The notes beneath the pieces were generated by a model. That model saw only the letters and a program-made list of their open reading frames with translations. It did not search any database and was not told the DNA's origin. The position numbers and the translations under genes were made by a program. This document shows, in pieces, positions 11,531 to 23,515 of a stretch of DNA of 64,000 bases (positions within the stretch are counted from its first letter, which is position 1; each line of letters opens with the position of its first letter). The stretch is taken from the NCBI GenBank assembly GCA_951640195.1, contig OX621171.1, positions 248,001-312,000 on the forward strand, written 5' to 3'. This stretch comes from Porpolomopsis calyptriformis. Taxonomy: Eukaryota > Basidiomycota > Agaricomycetes > Agaricales > Hygrophoraceae.

Positions 11531-12268
11531 TCAAACTTGGGTGATGTCGGTCGTTTCATTCTCTGAGGCCTGAGTCTGGATTTCCTCAGTGGTGGGGGCC
11601 TCGATGGCCACTGAGAGGGAAGTGATGGGGTCAGCTTCCCAAGTTGCCTCTACTGGGGAAGAGGCTCTGACTGTCACAATGTCATCGTTGTCATCCAGGT
11701 ATTCTAAATCGAGGTCAATGGGGTACTCAACCAATTTTCTGTATTCAATCAACATTTCTCTCATCGCAAGATCCTCCCAAGTCAACCTGACGTCTTCTCT
11801 TGTAAGCCTTTCAGCCTGACGACAGTCCTCCAGGAACTTGATGATGTGGGCGCGAGTGGTAACATTACTGCAATCCACCCATGTTCATTTCTTTTTGCAT
11901 TGGAGCTCCCAAAGCTTGAGCTCGCTGTTATCCCAACGATCCTTCCAAAATTGAATACTGTTCTGCAGCAATTTGTTTTTGGCTTGCAAGGCATTGCCCT
12001 CCTGATGAAACTCTCAGTTCCACTGGCTGATGCTGTTGCTGTGGACTGTAAGATGAGAGATGGTGACAGCAGGGTCTTCGGGAGGAGGGGTCAAGTTGTT
12101 TTCAAAAAGGTTGGCAGTAGTCATGCAATGTTGTCAGTGCAATTGTCTGGAAGCAGGGATGGTAGTGGTGGAGGAGGGACCAGGAGTAGGGGATTGGAGG
12201 TGGGATGGTGAGATTTGTCCAGCATGAGGGATGGCAACTTGAGGAGAAGGAGATCAAGTGGTAGGCAT
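11531..12268 (-). pseudogene. accessory ORF of element D, sense orientation
   Basis: A 245-codon frame lies between the chromodomain and the 3' LTR on the pol strand. The ATG is at 12268. The N-terminal third is Pro/Ser/Thr-rich. The middle (about residues 100-150) is Lys/Gln/Trp-rich and likely helical. The C-terminal third is acidic, Glu/Thr-rich and open from 11878. Four in-frame TGA codons interrupt it, each plausible as CGA>TGA. No family is recognised. By position it corresponds to the extra ORFs of element A, although the sequences do not look alike. Confidence 0.5.
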
Positions 12269-12430
12269 CTTTGAGTGAATTGTAGTAGTTAGGGTGTTTG
12301 TCAAAGGTGGGCAAAAGATTGAATAGAGACGTATCAACATCTCTGGGTTTATAAGCGCCATTTGGATCTAAAAATAAAGTAACAAAATGGATAGCCGGAA
12401 TGATGACAAATGAATTAAGTTGCCATTTGA

Positions 12431-12545
12431 ATTGAGTCTTCATAAGTCTTCACAATTTCCTTGGCATGTCATAAGACATTCGATCATTCTTCCCAAGTAG
12501 CTTCTTTGATTGGATAACCTTTCCATTTGACCAAATATTTTTGTC
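12431..12545 (-). pseudogene. chromodomain end of element D pol
   Basis: The minus frame reads QKYLVKWKGYPIKEATWEE, then a stop (TGA), then SNVLWHAKEIVK. This is the second half of a chromodomain with the aromatic and WKGY...TWEE signature. Its missing first half (EYEVESIL) is at about 21190, on the other side of element T, and both halves are on the minus strand. Chromodomains target integration of chromoviruses to marked chromatin. Confidence 0.75.
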
Positions 12546-12689
12546 AGCATTTAGCTCTGGAATTTCAGGGTTGGTACTGGACATAAATAAACAAATTTCC
12601 CAAAGGCCTTCTGGACTGTATTGGAGAAATAAATGCGTGAGATGGAAAAACTAAAATGTATGTAGAAAGTTAGTCATATTTTAGCCAAA

Positions 12690-12910
12690 TTTCCCAAAAT
12701 GAGTGATCATTTCTGAACTTTCTGGACCATGTCTCAAACTTTCCGTGCATGCTAAATTTCCCAATGGTTTTGTCAAATTTCCCAATAGCTTTATCAAATT
12801 TCCCGACAATTTCACCAAACTTCCCAATGATTTCACCAAGTCTCCCAATAAATTTCACCAACTTCCCAATGATTATGTCCAACTTCCCGAAGCAATAGAC
12901 GCAACTTTCC
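12690..12910. repeat. degenerate ~21-bp tandem array, left end of element T
   Basis: About nine units of the type AAATTTCCCAATGGTTTTGTC, each differing by a few bases. On the minus strand they read as IGKF-like peptide repeats, but no start or flanking coding sequence supports a gene. A mirror-image array lies at 20864-21070. Confidence 0.65.
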
Positions 12911-12938
12911 CAATCAAATACTTATGTAATACATTCCC

Positions 12939-14742
12939 ATGTCCACACCAAACCAGCTCCCTCGGGAGACTATTCAAGCTGCTTTTCAGGTACTAGGCAA
13001 TCAAGTGCGTACTGCACTACAAACCCAGGTAGGGGATGTAGCCTGTCTAGGAGTCCATAGGAGTGAGTGCTTACGATTGCAGGAAACTGTTTGGATAGTT
13101 ATGTTTTCAGCTTTGATATATGTTCAGTTCTGCTAATAATTGCTATTCAGCATGCAGCAGTCTTGTTGCTTGAGCATATATCTGTTATCAATGCAAGTCT
13201 TCAGTCCATGATCAGTCATCTAGATCATGCAGCTACGATTTCAGCCAATCCTCCCGATGCACCTTATATCGAACTGACTTATGTTACACATACTGGCTGA
13301 CAAGGTCGCCCTCGGATTGAATTCAACCATGATATCCTTGCTACTGCACTAGAAATGCGTGGTCCTACTGCTCTTGCCCCAGTATTTGGGACATCTTCTA
13401 GGACTGTTTGACATCAGGCACTTGAGTTTGGACTTGTAGAACCTGGACCTCCAGTCAATGCTGAATATGTGGCTGATGATGGTTCTTCTCATCGCTACCA
13501 TACCTCCTCCACTGCCCCAATGTCTGATATCTCTGATGATACCTTGGATAGTATCACTCAGCAGATAATCGAAAATTTTCCAACATTTGGGCGAAGAATG
13601 ATTGCTGGTCATTTATCTTCTCTTGGAATCCGAGTCCCCCAATCACGTTTACGAGCCTCCTATTTACGAGTCCATGGTCCTCCTGCCGCATCATTCAGTG
13701 GGCGAAGGATAGTGGAGTGGCGAACTTACTCAGTTCCTGGCCCAAACTCATTATGGCACCATGATGGACAGCACGGTGTGTACATTCTATACCTCTCTGG
13801 CTGAAAATTCACAGTAAATCCAGGACTTATACATTGGAAGATTGTAATCCATGCCTTTATCGATAGTTATTCTTGTTTGGTCACCACAATTCAGGCAAGC
13901 AACAACAATCAGGCTGCAACAGTCCTTGACGTTTTTCAAACTGCTATTCCATGGCATGGATTGCCCAGTCGTGTCCGTGGTGATCATGGGACTGAGAATG
14001 TCCTTGTTGCCACCTACATGGAGGAAGCACATGGTGTTGAATGCGGGTCATATATATGGGGAAGGTATATCTTTCTTTTGACTTTTCTCATTTTTCACTG
14101 AGGTTAAATCATTCTAGGAGTGTCCACAATATTCGCATCGAGCGACTTTGGGTAGACGTCACAGCTGGGTTTAGCCAAAAGTGGAAGAAACTTTTTCAAG
14201 ATCTTGAGCAATGGAACGGCCTTGATGTTGAGAACGATGGTCACCTCTGGCTCCTACATTATCTATTCCTGCCTGCAATCAATGCAGATGCACAAGACTG
14301 GCAAGGAGCATGGAACAATCATAGGCTCAGCACACCAGGAGTGGGCTCAAACAGCCCTCGTGAGATGTTTTTCTTTGGGATGCTTCAGGAAGGTCCTCGA
14401 GGACTTGCCGAAATGGAGGAAGAGCTTGAGGAAGATGATTTAGCTGAGTATGGGGTTGATTGGGAGGATTTAAGTGATGAACGTATACGTGCCCATCATG
14501 ACGCATTCAATGCTGCAGATGGTGACCTCGACAATGATGCCATCACTTACCTCCCTCAAGTACCTGACCACCTCTCAAACGTTGAGGTACAGGAGCCTAG
14601 GTGTAGTTTGACACTCGAACAGGTGCAGTTTTTGGATTCTCAATTAATGCAATATGATTTTTGGCATTCTCGCAGCATTGACTCGTATCGTCTCTCCTGG
14701 ATCAATGCATTGCGCATATGTAGATCCATGTTTGCAATATAA
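12939..14742 (+). pseudogene. integrase-core (DDE) protein of the mushroom/rve-like family
   Basis: This matches the integrase-core-domain proteins that are expanded in Agaricomycetes and related to retroviral-type integrases. The core starts with WHHDGQH (first Asp) at about 13760, then IHAFIDSYS, RGDHGTENV (second Asp) at about 13975 and RIERLW (Glu) at about 14140, followed by an acidic tail. Two introns are clear: 13776-13823 (48 nt) and 14065-14117 (53 nt), and removing them restores the conserved blocks. In the upstream exon TGA codons at 13298 and 13409 replace expected Arg (CGA>TGA). The N-terminal exon from the ATG at 12942 is tentative. It is likely the recombinase of element T. The gene is broken but only lightly decayed. 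Confidence 0.75.
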
Positions 14743-14789
14743 TATCACCCTCCCATTGTGACAAGCTGTGGGCTTATCATTGAAAGAAA

Positions 14790-15950
14790 CTGCACTTGTT
14801 TACAACTCATGAGGACAGTATGATGAGGCTGAGACTCTCTCCAAGCAGGAGTTAGCTGATCACCCAGACATGCTTACATTGGTTAACAATCTCGCAGGCG
14901 TTTATGACTCATGAGGATGATACGACGAGGCTGAGACTCTTCAAACAAGTGTTAGCTGGTTGCGAGGACCACCTGGGTACCGAACACCCAGACACCCTTA
15001 CATCGATGAACAATCTCGTGTGCGTTTACGACTCACAAGGACAGTGCGACAAGGCTGAGACTCTTCAAGCAGGCAGCAGAGAGAGGGTCATCTGGGTGCT
15101 GATCACCCATTCATGCTTACATCGGTGAGCAGCCTCGCACTTGTTTACGACTCACAAGAATGATACGACGTGGCTGAGATTCTCTGCTGGCAGAGAGGAC
15201 CATCTAGGTACCGACCACCCAGACACGCTTGCGTCAGTGAACAATCTCGCAGGCGTTTATGACTCACAAGGATGGTATGACGAGGCTGAGACACTCTCAG
15301 CCAGCAATGAGGACCATCTGGGTGCTAATCACCCATTCACGCTTACGTCGGTGAGTAACCCCGCGGGCATTTACTACCCCCATACACACTCACGTCGGTT
15401 AACAATCTCGCACTTGTTTACAACTCACAAGGACGACACGACGAGGCTGAAACACTCTTCAAGCGAGTGCTAGCTGGTTGCGAGGACCACCTGGGCACTG
15501 ACCACCCATTCACACTTACATCGGTGGGTAACCTCGCACTTGTTTACAACTCATAAGAACAATACGACGAGGTTGAAACACTCTTCAAGCAGACGTCAGC
15601 TGGCAGAGAGGACCATCTGAATGCCGACCACCCTTCCACACTTACGTCGGTGAGCAACCTCGCCAGTGTTTACTACTCACAAGGGATGATACAAGGGGAC
15701 GCTCTATGAGCAGACATTAACTGGTAGAGAGGACTATCTAGGTGCGGACCACTCATTCACGCTTACATCGGTTAAACAATCTCGCAGGTGTTTACCACTC
15801 ACGAGGATGATACGATGAGACTGAGACCCTCTTCAAGTGGGGATTAGCTGGCGATGAGGAACATCTGGGCGCTGATCATCCAGACATGCTTACGTTGATG
15901 AACAATCTCACGTGCGTTTACAACTCATGATGACCTTACAACAAGGCACC
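14790..15950 (+). pseudogene. degenerate TPR (kinesin-light-chain type) array
   Basis: About nine units of roughly 126 nt (42 residues) carry the signature LGxxHPxTLxSxxNLAxVYxSQGxxDEAE. Units are joined in shifting frames with many stops and small indels. In mushrooms such arrays usually form the C-terminus of NACHT/NB-ARC proteins. No nucleotide-binding domain is present here, so this is a detached remnant. A second array in the opposite direction lies at 19863-20800. Confidence 0.75.
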
Positions 15951-16292
15951 AACAGAGCATGACGTTGGTCATGGTTTCCAAGAGAACTTTGACCATTCAT
16001 GTGTGATGGTGGTCAGCGATTACATCAACCAGGGTTACGCTCCGGATTCAGACCCCCATACAAGTCTCAAGGAGTGTACAGTTGCATAGTTTAAACTACG
16101 ATACAATGAATGGCGATGTAGCGTGTGATAAAGGGAGCGGTTGAGGATGTAGAATGCAGCTAGAAATACAATGATGGAATGACGTGGCAAAGCACACATG
16201 TAATAATGTTAATGGAACAAAGAATGGGGGTAATAGTGATTTTGCAGGGTGAATGTTGCGATAACGAGTGTGTATACAGTAAAAGAGCATGT
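15951..16292. other. intergenic, nothing recognised
   Basis: The stretch between the TPR array and the 3' end of the HECT-like gene holds no supported ORF and no repeat shared with the rest of the window. Confidence 0.4.
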
Positions 16293-19243
16293 TCACACCT
16301 TATTGAAGGTCTCAGAGCCATTCTCTATGGAAGACATTGGAAAGATGGCTTGGTGCAACCAGAGGTCGAATTCAGTGACGATGTTGGGATTGTCAGGGAC
16401 CTTGGCCTCAAGGAGATCAATGAGACTGAGGGTGACAGCAAGTTCAGCATAATGGCCACACGAATGGAAGTAGAGTGGTTGTGCAGGTGTCTGTAGTTGC
16501 ATTCAACTTGAATCCAGGTCGAAATATTGAAGTGACCAAGGACATACCTTCCAATCTGCAGCTGCTGTAACAGGTTGTTTATGCTCGCTGGTGAGAGATC
16601 GTACAAATCGAATCTGTGTATTGCGGTGTTGGAAGTCAGGGCACAGGATGTAATGGACGTGATGACACTCACTTCCATCTTCTGAGGTAGTGAATCAAGG
16701 AAAATAGTGCCCGTCATATGTGACTTGAATTGGCGAGCACGAAAAGTGATATCCATTTCCACCTCTTCTCGCTTTGCGAAGGGGATGAATTCATTGAATT
16801 GTTTGCAGTCTGGATGGCCTGCCCCATTCAAGTAGTGGCCAAGGTGTTTCATGAATCGTTGGGATAGTGCATCTAGCTGAAGACCATCAGCGGGTGCACC
16901 TGGTTCCACTTCTTGACCAGACCACTCAGTGGGAAGGATGTCGTTGGGTGGAATCAACTTGAAATGGATAAGCTCGAGAACTTGGGTAGGATTGATGATA
17001 CGTCAGGAATAAAGTTCTTTCAGCAACGACAAACCAAATGGGCCACGAAATGCCTATATAGCATCGGAAGTAAGTTATCAGGGCTTACTGCACAGTAAGG
17101 AAATACACACAGATGAGATGTCAGGGATTGAATCATCAATTTTGATACGCAGTCCTTCATCAAATGCTTTAACCTCTGACATCTCTGCTGGTCCGACCAG
17201 GGTGCTAAAAAAGACTTCAGACCTCAGCCGCTGCAACTGGACTGGTGTGTAGTCAGTAATATCACAGTGCTGTATATTTGTATAGTCTCAGAATATGCCT
17301 TGTATAAGATGCCTCGTACCTCAATACCAAGATTACTTAACAACATTGAGTTATTCTGTGATTGAGGTACTGGCGAATTATCTATTGGCCAGTCTGAAAC
17401 TGACTTTGCTGTTTCAGGGGCAACAGCAGCAATGAAGTCTTGATCCTCAAGAATTTGATTGCTCTGCAGGACGCTTGCAAGAAGAAATGGTGAGACTGGA
17501 TCAGGAGTTAGGCCATGAAAAATTGATATCATGATAAGTGTCGCATATGTTTTAATTTGTGTTTGGCATAGTAGTGATGTCTCACAATGTGGTGCCAAGG
17601 AGAAGTATGCCTCGTCTAGTCCACTCTGCCAGTATCGTTCATTAGCAAGCATATACTTGATGGCTGCTTCTAAGACAACACGGACAACACCTTGACTGGT
17701 GCCTTCCCCACTATATATCCAGATGGTTAGATACAGGCAAATCCAAACTGTGATGATACTCACACAATAAAGGTGACGTTTGATCAAAAAACATCCCAGC
17801 AATCGACGAACTGGGTTGAATCTTGACCCCCAATTCAGTTTGGCGCTCACGACTGAGATTGGCTTTCCCAGAGTAAACGGCAAGAACAAACTCAAAAAGA
17901 GCCTGTGCAGCAGTATCCACGTTTTCAGCCTTTAAGAAAAATTGGCCTTCTTCATCGCACTTTTCGAGGTCAGCTTGCACCTGAAGTCGCCAAGAATCTA
18001 GTGACATAACACATGAAGGATTGGGAACGGATGATAGAGAGGGTATGTGGGCAGTTGAATATGGCGGTGGTGAATTACAAGTCAGAAAAAGTGCCTCGTG
18101 GACAGGTGGTGGAGTTAGTGAATTACGAGGTGATGGAGTAAATAATGGCTGGTTCCTGCAGTGAGCATAAGTAAAAGTAGCTTCGGAATCACTAGAGGGT
18201 ATTAATGAAGGAGTTGCTGGCAGCATAAGTAGTGATCACGGACAATTATCGGAACATCCTGGCCCTTCACTAGGTTCCTCTGGCAAACAGGTGCTTTGAA
18301 AATTGGCAAACACACGAGCATGGAAGCAGGGATGCTGTGCTCGTGAACCTGGTGCAATGGGTCCCTTTAGCAAACCAAAGCTTGGTGCTATGTTGAGAGT
18401 GAGAGAAATCGCAAGCGAACTACAAGAAATGACACACCAATAAAAAGTAATGGGCGGTCTTGAACATTTGGAAGCTTGCGCAAGTCCTTTCCAACAGTGG
18501 TCTTTGCCCCAGAAAACAGTTCGTGCCATGTCATAAGATGATAAGGGATGATTGAATTTGAGATCGTGTAATATACCCCAGAGTTAGGGTATGATTTGCG
18601 ATTCCCAAAGGTTACAAATTTCCATGAGAGGCGATAGAAATCAGCTTGCTCGGATGTTTGTCCCATGGAGGGGAATATTGGTGGTTGGCGAGACTCAGGC
18701 ATTTCGAGAAAATGAGTTGCAAGGTGGTGGTTGATTGTGTCGTTTAGAAATTTGGTTGCATTATCGGAAGGAAGGGCATCAGCATTGGCAAAGATTATTA
18801 GGTTATGGGATTGTAGGTGGTTAATCATTTCGGGCAGGCGTTCTGAATAAATTCGGCTTAAAAAGTATTGATCTGGTTGAACACCAGTCACAGGTGATAG
18901 CTATGAAGGCAATGAGTTAATTATACCAGTATGCAATAAATAACTTGTCACCTACTGGATTGGCAAGGATGGCAATATCGAACTTATAATTCTTTAAAAG
19001 GTCATTCGTTGATGCTGTGTTATGATTCATGCGCCCATTGGTTCAACGTGAACCACGAGTTGAAGACGTAGTGGGAGTAACTCTCCGGTGTCGGGTCATG
19101 GCATTAACACGTCGCCCATTAGTAGATGTATTGGTATCTGGTGGTTGCGGTGGTTCCCACATTGGAAATGGGGCTGGTATTTGTGTTATTGGTTGTTCAG
19201 AACTTCGGGGAGCATTCACACTAGCAGTCGACATAATGTTCAT
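16293..19243 (-). pseudogene. HECT-like protein of a mushroom-specific family
   Basis: A multi-exon minus-strand gene from the ATG at 19243 to TGA at 16293. Introns inferred from GT...AG and frame continuity lie near 18950-18900, 18395-18350, 17763-17711, 17338-17225 and 16540-16500. The N-terminal part (LSPVTGVQPDQYFLSRIY...) is followed by a low-complexity Ser/Pro stretch. The middle block contains HGLTPDPVSPFLLASVL, and the C-terminal block contains HMTGT followed by QPLYFHSCGHY. The last two resemble the N-lobe and the catalytic-Cys loop of HECT ubiquitin ligases. Mushroom genomes hold many such HECT-like proteins. TGA codons near 19040 and 18230 break it (both fit CGA>TGA). A ubiquitin-ligase role is inference from the Cys position only. 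Confidence 0.5.
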
Positions 19244-19862
19244 TATGAGAGTAAGACAGTAATGATGATTTATTCACCTGGAATGCGCCAGCCATGTTTG
19301 GCCACAGACACAAAGCGTACGTGGGGAAACAGTAAGAGAATCCTAGTACATGGTTGTTTGAGTGTTTTACGAGCAATAATAACTTGCAGTCTTACAGTGC
19401 GGAAGGATGGACACCTTGTTTCGGAGCATCTCCCTTTTGGTGGTAATGGTATATCAGGTGCAGTCGGACTTGTCGAATGGGTATTTTCAGGATGTGCACA
19501 TAGGCAGAGACATTGGCTAATAGGTATGCCCTGCAAGTCAATGGTTCAAGTGTTCAGGTCGAGACTGCATGTGAGCTGATCATACGCACCATCTGATTGG
19601 GCACTGGTACAAACTTGGCACAGCGCTCTCCACCTTCTCTACAATGTGAACAGTCATATCTTTGCATTTTATAAGTTATGAGTGGAGCAGGAAATAGTAA
19701 ATATAAAAAAGTGATGCGGATGGGACAGAAGAGTGTACAAATATGGGTGACAGATGCATGGTCAAAGTAACCACAGAGACAAGCCAGACATTCTTTTGCA
19801 TTGGTTTTATCATACAGGTTAGACAATAGCTAAGAAAACCCGTTTGCGCCATTCCCCAGTCC
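19244..19862 (-). other. unassigned, Cys-rich fragment
   Basis: The minus frame from 19826 contains two Cys clusters (ECLACLCGY and YDCSHCREGGERC). It could be a small zinc-binding protein, or the upstream exon of the HECT-like gene. There are no further conserved features and the frame ends at 19554. Confidence 0.3.
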
Positions 19863-20800
19863 TTAACTATAGCATAAATCTGGCAACAGTGTGCACTGAT
19901 GTAGGTGTGGATGGGTAGTCGGTCTGCACCCAGATGTTCCTCTCTGCCAGCTACCGCCTGCCTGAAGGGTCTCAGCCTTGTCGTCCTTGTAGGCGAGTGC
20001 GAGGTTGTTCACTAATGCAAGCGTGGATGGGTGATTAGTGCCCAGATGGTCCTCTCTGCCAGCTGAGAGTGTCTCAGCCTCGTCGTGTCGTCCCTGTGAG
20101 TTGTAAACGCCTGTGAGGTTGCTCACCAACGCAAGCGTGAATGGGTGATCAGCACCCAAAGGTTCCTTCATATTGTCCTAGCAAACAAGTGCAAGGTTAC
20201 TCACTAACATAATGAAGCGGGTCCTCGTGAGTTGTAAATGCCTGACTGACGTAAGCGTGTATGGGTGATCAGCGCCTAGATGGTCCTAACGCCCACTTGA
20301 AGAGAGCCCTAGCCTCATCATATCGTCCTTCTAGGCGAGCGCACAAGGTTGTTCACCCATGCAAGTGTGTCTGGTTGACACTCAGATGGTCCTCATCATG
20401 AGGAGCATTTCAGCCTCATTCTATTGTGCTTGTAAACAAGTGTGAGGTTACCCACCAATGTAAGTGTGAATGGGTGATTAGCACCCAGATGGTCCTCATT
20501 GCCAGCTGAGAGTGTCTCAGCCTTGTCGTATTGTCTTTGTAAACAAGTGCGAGGCTGCTCACCGATGTAAGTGTGAGTGAGTGATCAGCACCCAGATGAC
20601 ACTCTCTACTGCCCGCTTGAAGAGTCTCAGCCTTGTCGTATTGTCCTTGTGAGTCGTAAACACCTGCGAGATTGTTCATCAACGCAAGCGTGTCTGGGTG
20701 GTTGGTACCTAGATGGTTGGCTAATGCCCATTCGTAGAGCATCCTGTCATATCATCCTTGTGAGTAGTAAACGTCTATGAGGTTGCTCACCGACATAAGC
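19863..20800 (-). pseudogene. degenerate TPR array, inverted relative to 14790-15950
   Basis: About seven 126-nt units on the minus strand carry the same HPxTLxxxxNLAxVYDSQGxxDEAETL signature, scrambled by stops and frameshifts. The best unit is at 20742-20600. Its position just inside the right terminal array of element T mirrors the plus-strand array near the left end. Confidence 0.75.
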
Positions 20801-20863
20801 ATTGCCAGCTTGATGGTGACCATATCACAATGTGACAGTATGCGTCACGCCAGCGGAAAGTTT

Positions 20864-21070
20864 GGCAACACTTGCCGGGAAGTTTGCGGTGCTTCCTGGA
20901 AAATTTAGACAACTTTCTGGGAAGTTTGCAATACTTCCTGGAAAGTTTGAACAACTTTTGCATGAAGTTCGCAACCGTCTCTGGGAAGTTCCTTGGCAAT
21001 GCCGGAAAAGTAGGTACTAATGCCAGGAAAATTAACAAAAATTTAAGTTCATCTTGGGAAAGTTTAGGCA
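20864..21070. repeat. degenerate ~21-25-bp tandem array, right end of element T
   Basis: About eight units of the form CTTCCTGGAAAGTTTGAACAA, each diverged. The GGGAAGTTT core is the reverse complement of the AAATTTCCC core in the array at 12690-12910, so the two arrays are inverted relative to each other. Confidence 0.6.
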
Positions 21071-21142
21071 AAGGTTGTGAAAAAAAGAGTCCATTTGTCA
21101 AGTAAATTTATATTTTGGGAGATAAATTATCACTTCGGCATG

Positions 21143-22942
21143 CAAATGTTTTTGTCCAATGTGGCCCCTCATACCGGAATGTTGTAAAATAGATTCGACC
21201 TCATATTCTTCTTCATTTTCGATTAAATCTGGGGGAGGTCAAGATGTATCAGTGACATCAGGGTGGAGCGACTTATCTTCAACATTAGGTCTCAGGAGTG
21301 ATACGTGAAAGACTGGGTGGAGTTTCCAAGTTCCAGGAATATCAATAAGATACGCAAGATCTGATACTTGTTTCAGGATCTTGAATGGTCCAGTCCTTCG
21401 GTTATCTAGTTTCTTAGTGGGTTGAGTCATCTTGATATTCTTGGTATCTAAGCAAACCAGGTCTCCAACCTTGAAGGAGGGAGAGAGTTTCTATTTTCGA
21501 TTGGCATATTTCTTCATCAATTCTGCAGCATGTGATAGTAATTCACCAGCATTCTTCTGAGCACGCATGAGATGTTCATGGAAGGTATTTGCTGTGGGAA
21601 TGTTACTTGGGGAATTGATAGTGATCAGTAAATGAGGGTAACAGCCATATTCTAGATAGAAGGGTGATTGTGAAGTGGCAGAGTGTTGTTGATTATTGTA
21701 AGTGAATTCGGTGGAAGCCAGCCATTTGGACCAGTTGTCTTGCATGAAATTGGTATAGAATCGTAGGTAGACCTCAAGTTCTTGATTCATTCATTCAGTC
21801 TGACCATCAGTTTCAGGATGATAAGCAGTAGACAGTCCAGAAATGGTTCCTAAGAGTTTATTAAGGGCTTCAGTGAATTTCGATGTGAATTGAACTCCAC
21901 AATCATAAATGATCTTCTTTGGCCATCTGTAGTGTTTCCAAATGTGATCATGGAAGAGTCAGGCAGTGCCTTCTGATGAAAGATTGGAAGTCATCAGAAT
22001 AAAATGGGCATGTTTCATAAATTGATTGACGACTACTATTACAGCATCATATCCAAGCAAGTCAGGTAATTGAATGATGAGATTGACAGTTATCTCAGTC
22101 CATGGTTTAGTAGCAGGAGGTATTGGTTGTAGGAGTCCTGTCAGCTTTGAGGGGTAGTTCTTGTTTTGTTGACAAGTGGGGCAGGACCATACATAGTTGA
22201 TAACGTCTTGAGAGACGCCATCCCAAACAAAGTTTCGGAGTACCAGCTCCTTCATCTTCTCAATGCCAGGGTGTCCAGCATGGGGGTAGGCATGGGACAG
22301 TCGTATTATGTCTGTGCGCAAAGATACTTCCTTCAGCACCACAATTTGACCTTCAACATCATGAACCAACCCATCGGCTTGGTCCCAAAACAATGAGGCA
22401 TCCTTGATTTTCTGTGAGATCTTGTTCAGTATTGGTAGCTTGAAGCATAGTCTTGCGAAAAAGTCTGGTTTTGAAAGTTTGATGATTGAATTGATCCAGT
22501 GGTTTTCTGCGATTAAAACCTCATTTTCCACCTCACCTTTACCTTCATCAAAATAGTCTGGACATCTGGATAGTCCATTGGCTTTGTTCTTTCTCCCTGG
22601 GATGTACTTGATTTTGTATTCATATCTTGATAAAATCTCTGACCAATGGGCACATCGTCCAAACAATACATGAGCAATACTGAAATACTTGAGGGCAAGA
22701 CTGTTAGTATGGATTAGAAGGTCATGTCTTAAACCTTCCAAGAGATGTCGCCACATCTTGAGACAGTCCATTATGGCTAAAAGCTTGGCATTGTGAGTTG
22801 GATATTTCTTTTCAGCAGGGGTTAATGATCTTGAGTGAAAGCCTACAGGTTTCCATTTGTTTCCATGTAGCTGAGATAGTATACCTCCTAAGGCAACTCC
22901 AGAGGCGTCAGTCTCTAGGTAATACGGCAGGTCTTGGTCTGG
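21143..22942 (-). pseudogene. element D pol: RNase H, integrase, start of chromodomain
   Basis: The minus frame opens with RNase H (LETDASGVALGG at about 22905, later HTNSLALKYF). The integrase zinc finger is about 22290-22180 (H-x3-H...CPTCQQNK). The core begins at about 22090, where the first catalytic position reads VNLI instead of VDxI; YHPETDGQTE is at about 21810. The GPFKIL...HPVFHVSLLRP C-terminal region is at about 21400. The start of the chromodomain (EYEVESIL) is at about 21210, after which element T interrupts. TGA stops at about 21960 and 21790 again replace Arg. Confidence 0.85.
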
Positions 22943-23515
22943 TGATATAACCCCTTAGTCACCTGAGCTCTGGAGTACATGTTCCATATATCTACGTGAT
23001 CCCCCAGATGACTACTACACTGCTATGATGTCCCCGACTATGCGATTTGGCTTCCTGTCCAGCGATTTATCTCCAAATTCTCCAAATTTCTTCGACTTTC
23101 TTCGAATTCTTGAATCCTTCAATTCGTGATCGCAGCTCATATCAAAGGATGCATCTGATAGCCAGACATCCATTGTGTAGATCCTCATAGTTTCCATTGA
23201 CCCTTTCACTGGTGGATTCATTCAGAAGTCTCATCCCTTTACTATATAGCATATAAAAGGATCTTTGTTTTCACAGATATATTTACTTGTAGATATGTTT
23301 GTATCATAGAGAAGGAAGATAGATCCCATCATCCTACATCTGGTCCTTCATGTTTGAGCCTCTTCGATCGCCTCTAGCACTCTAAAGAGTGCTCTGAATT
23401 TCTGATTTCTTCTATTTCTTCTATTTTTACGATTTCTTTAATAGCTCCTTTCTATTGTGCCTCCCATCATCTCTCAGGGCAGATTCCAGAGCTCAGATGG
23501 CTCCACATCGCATCA
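22943..23515. repeat. solo LTR (family G, related to LTR C) in element D
   Basis: A 573-bp repeat runs TGATATAACCCC...CGCATCA and is flanked by CTGG on both sides (CTGGT if the ends are set one base in). Removing it joins two pieces of RNase H/linker in frame. It shares its first 25 or so bases and general layout with LTR C but is otherwise diverged. Confidence 0.75.

Larger units (their letters stand above)
12546..21142. mobile_element. Element T: DDE integrase-like plus HECT-like gene element
   Basis: About 8.6 kb separates the two halves of element D's chromodomain. The flanks are a 14-nt direct repeat with one mismatch (CAAATATTTTTGTC at 12532-12545, CAAATGTTTTTGTC at 21143-21156), a candidate target duplication or the site of integration. 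The interior is roughly mirror-like: AT-rich TTTCCC arrays at the left, GGGAAG arrays at the right, and TPR arrays pointing inward from both sides. Between them are a plus-strand integrase-core gene and a minus-strand HECT-like gene. Clear terminal inverted repeats were not seen, so the exact ends are uncertain. Confidence 0.55.

Noticed and set aside
12670..12882. Small protein with IGKF repeats on the minus strand
   Set aside because: It is a translation of a degenerate tandem DNA array; no promoter, and the mirror array at 20864 is not open in a matching frame.
14790..15950. Functional NLR or TPR receptor gene
   Set aside because: Frames change every one or two units, stops are frequent and no nucleotide-binding domain is nearby.
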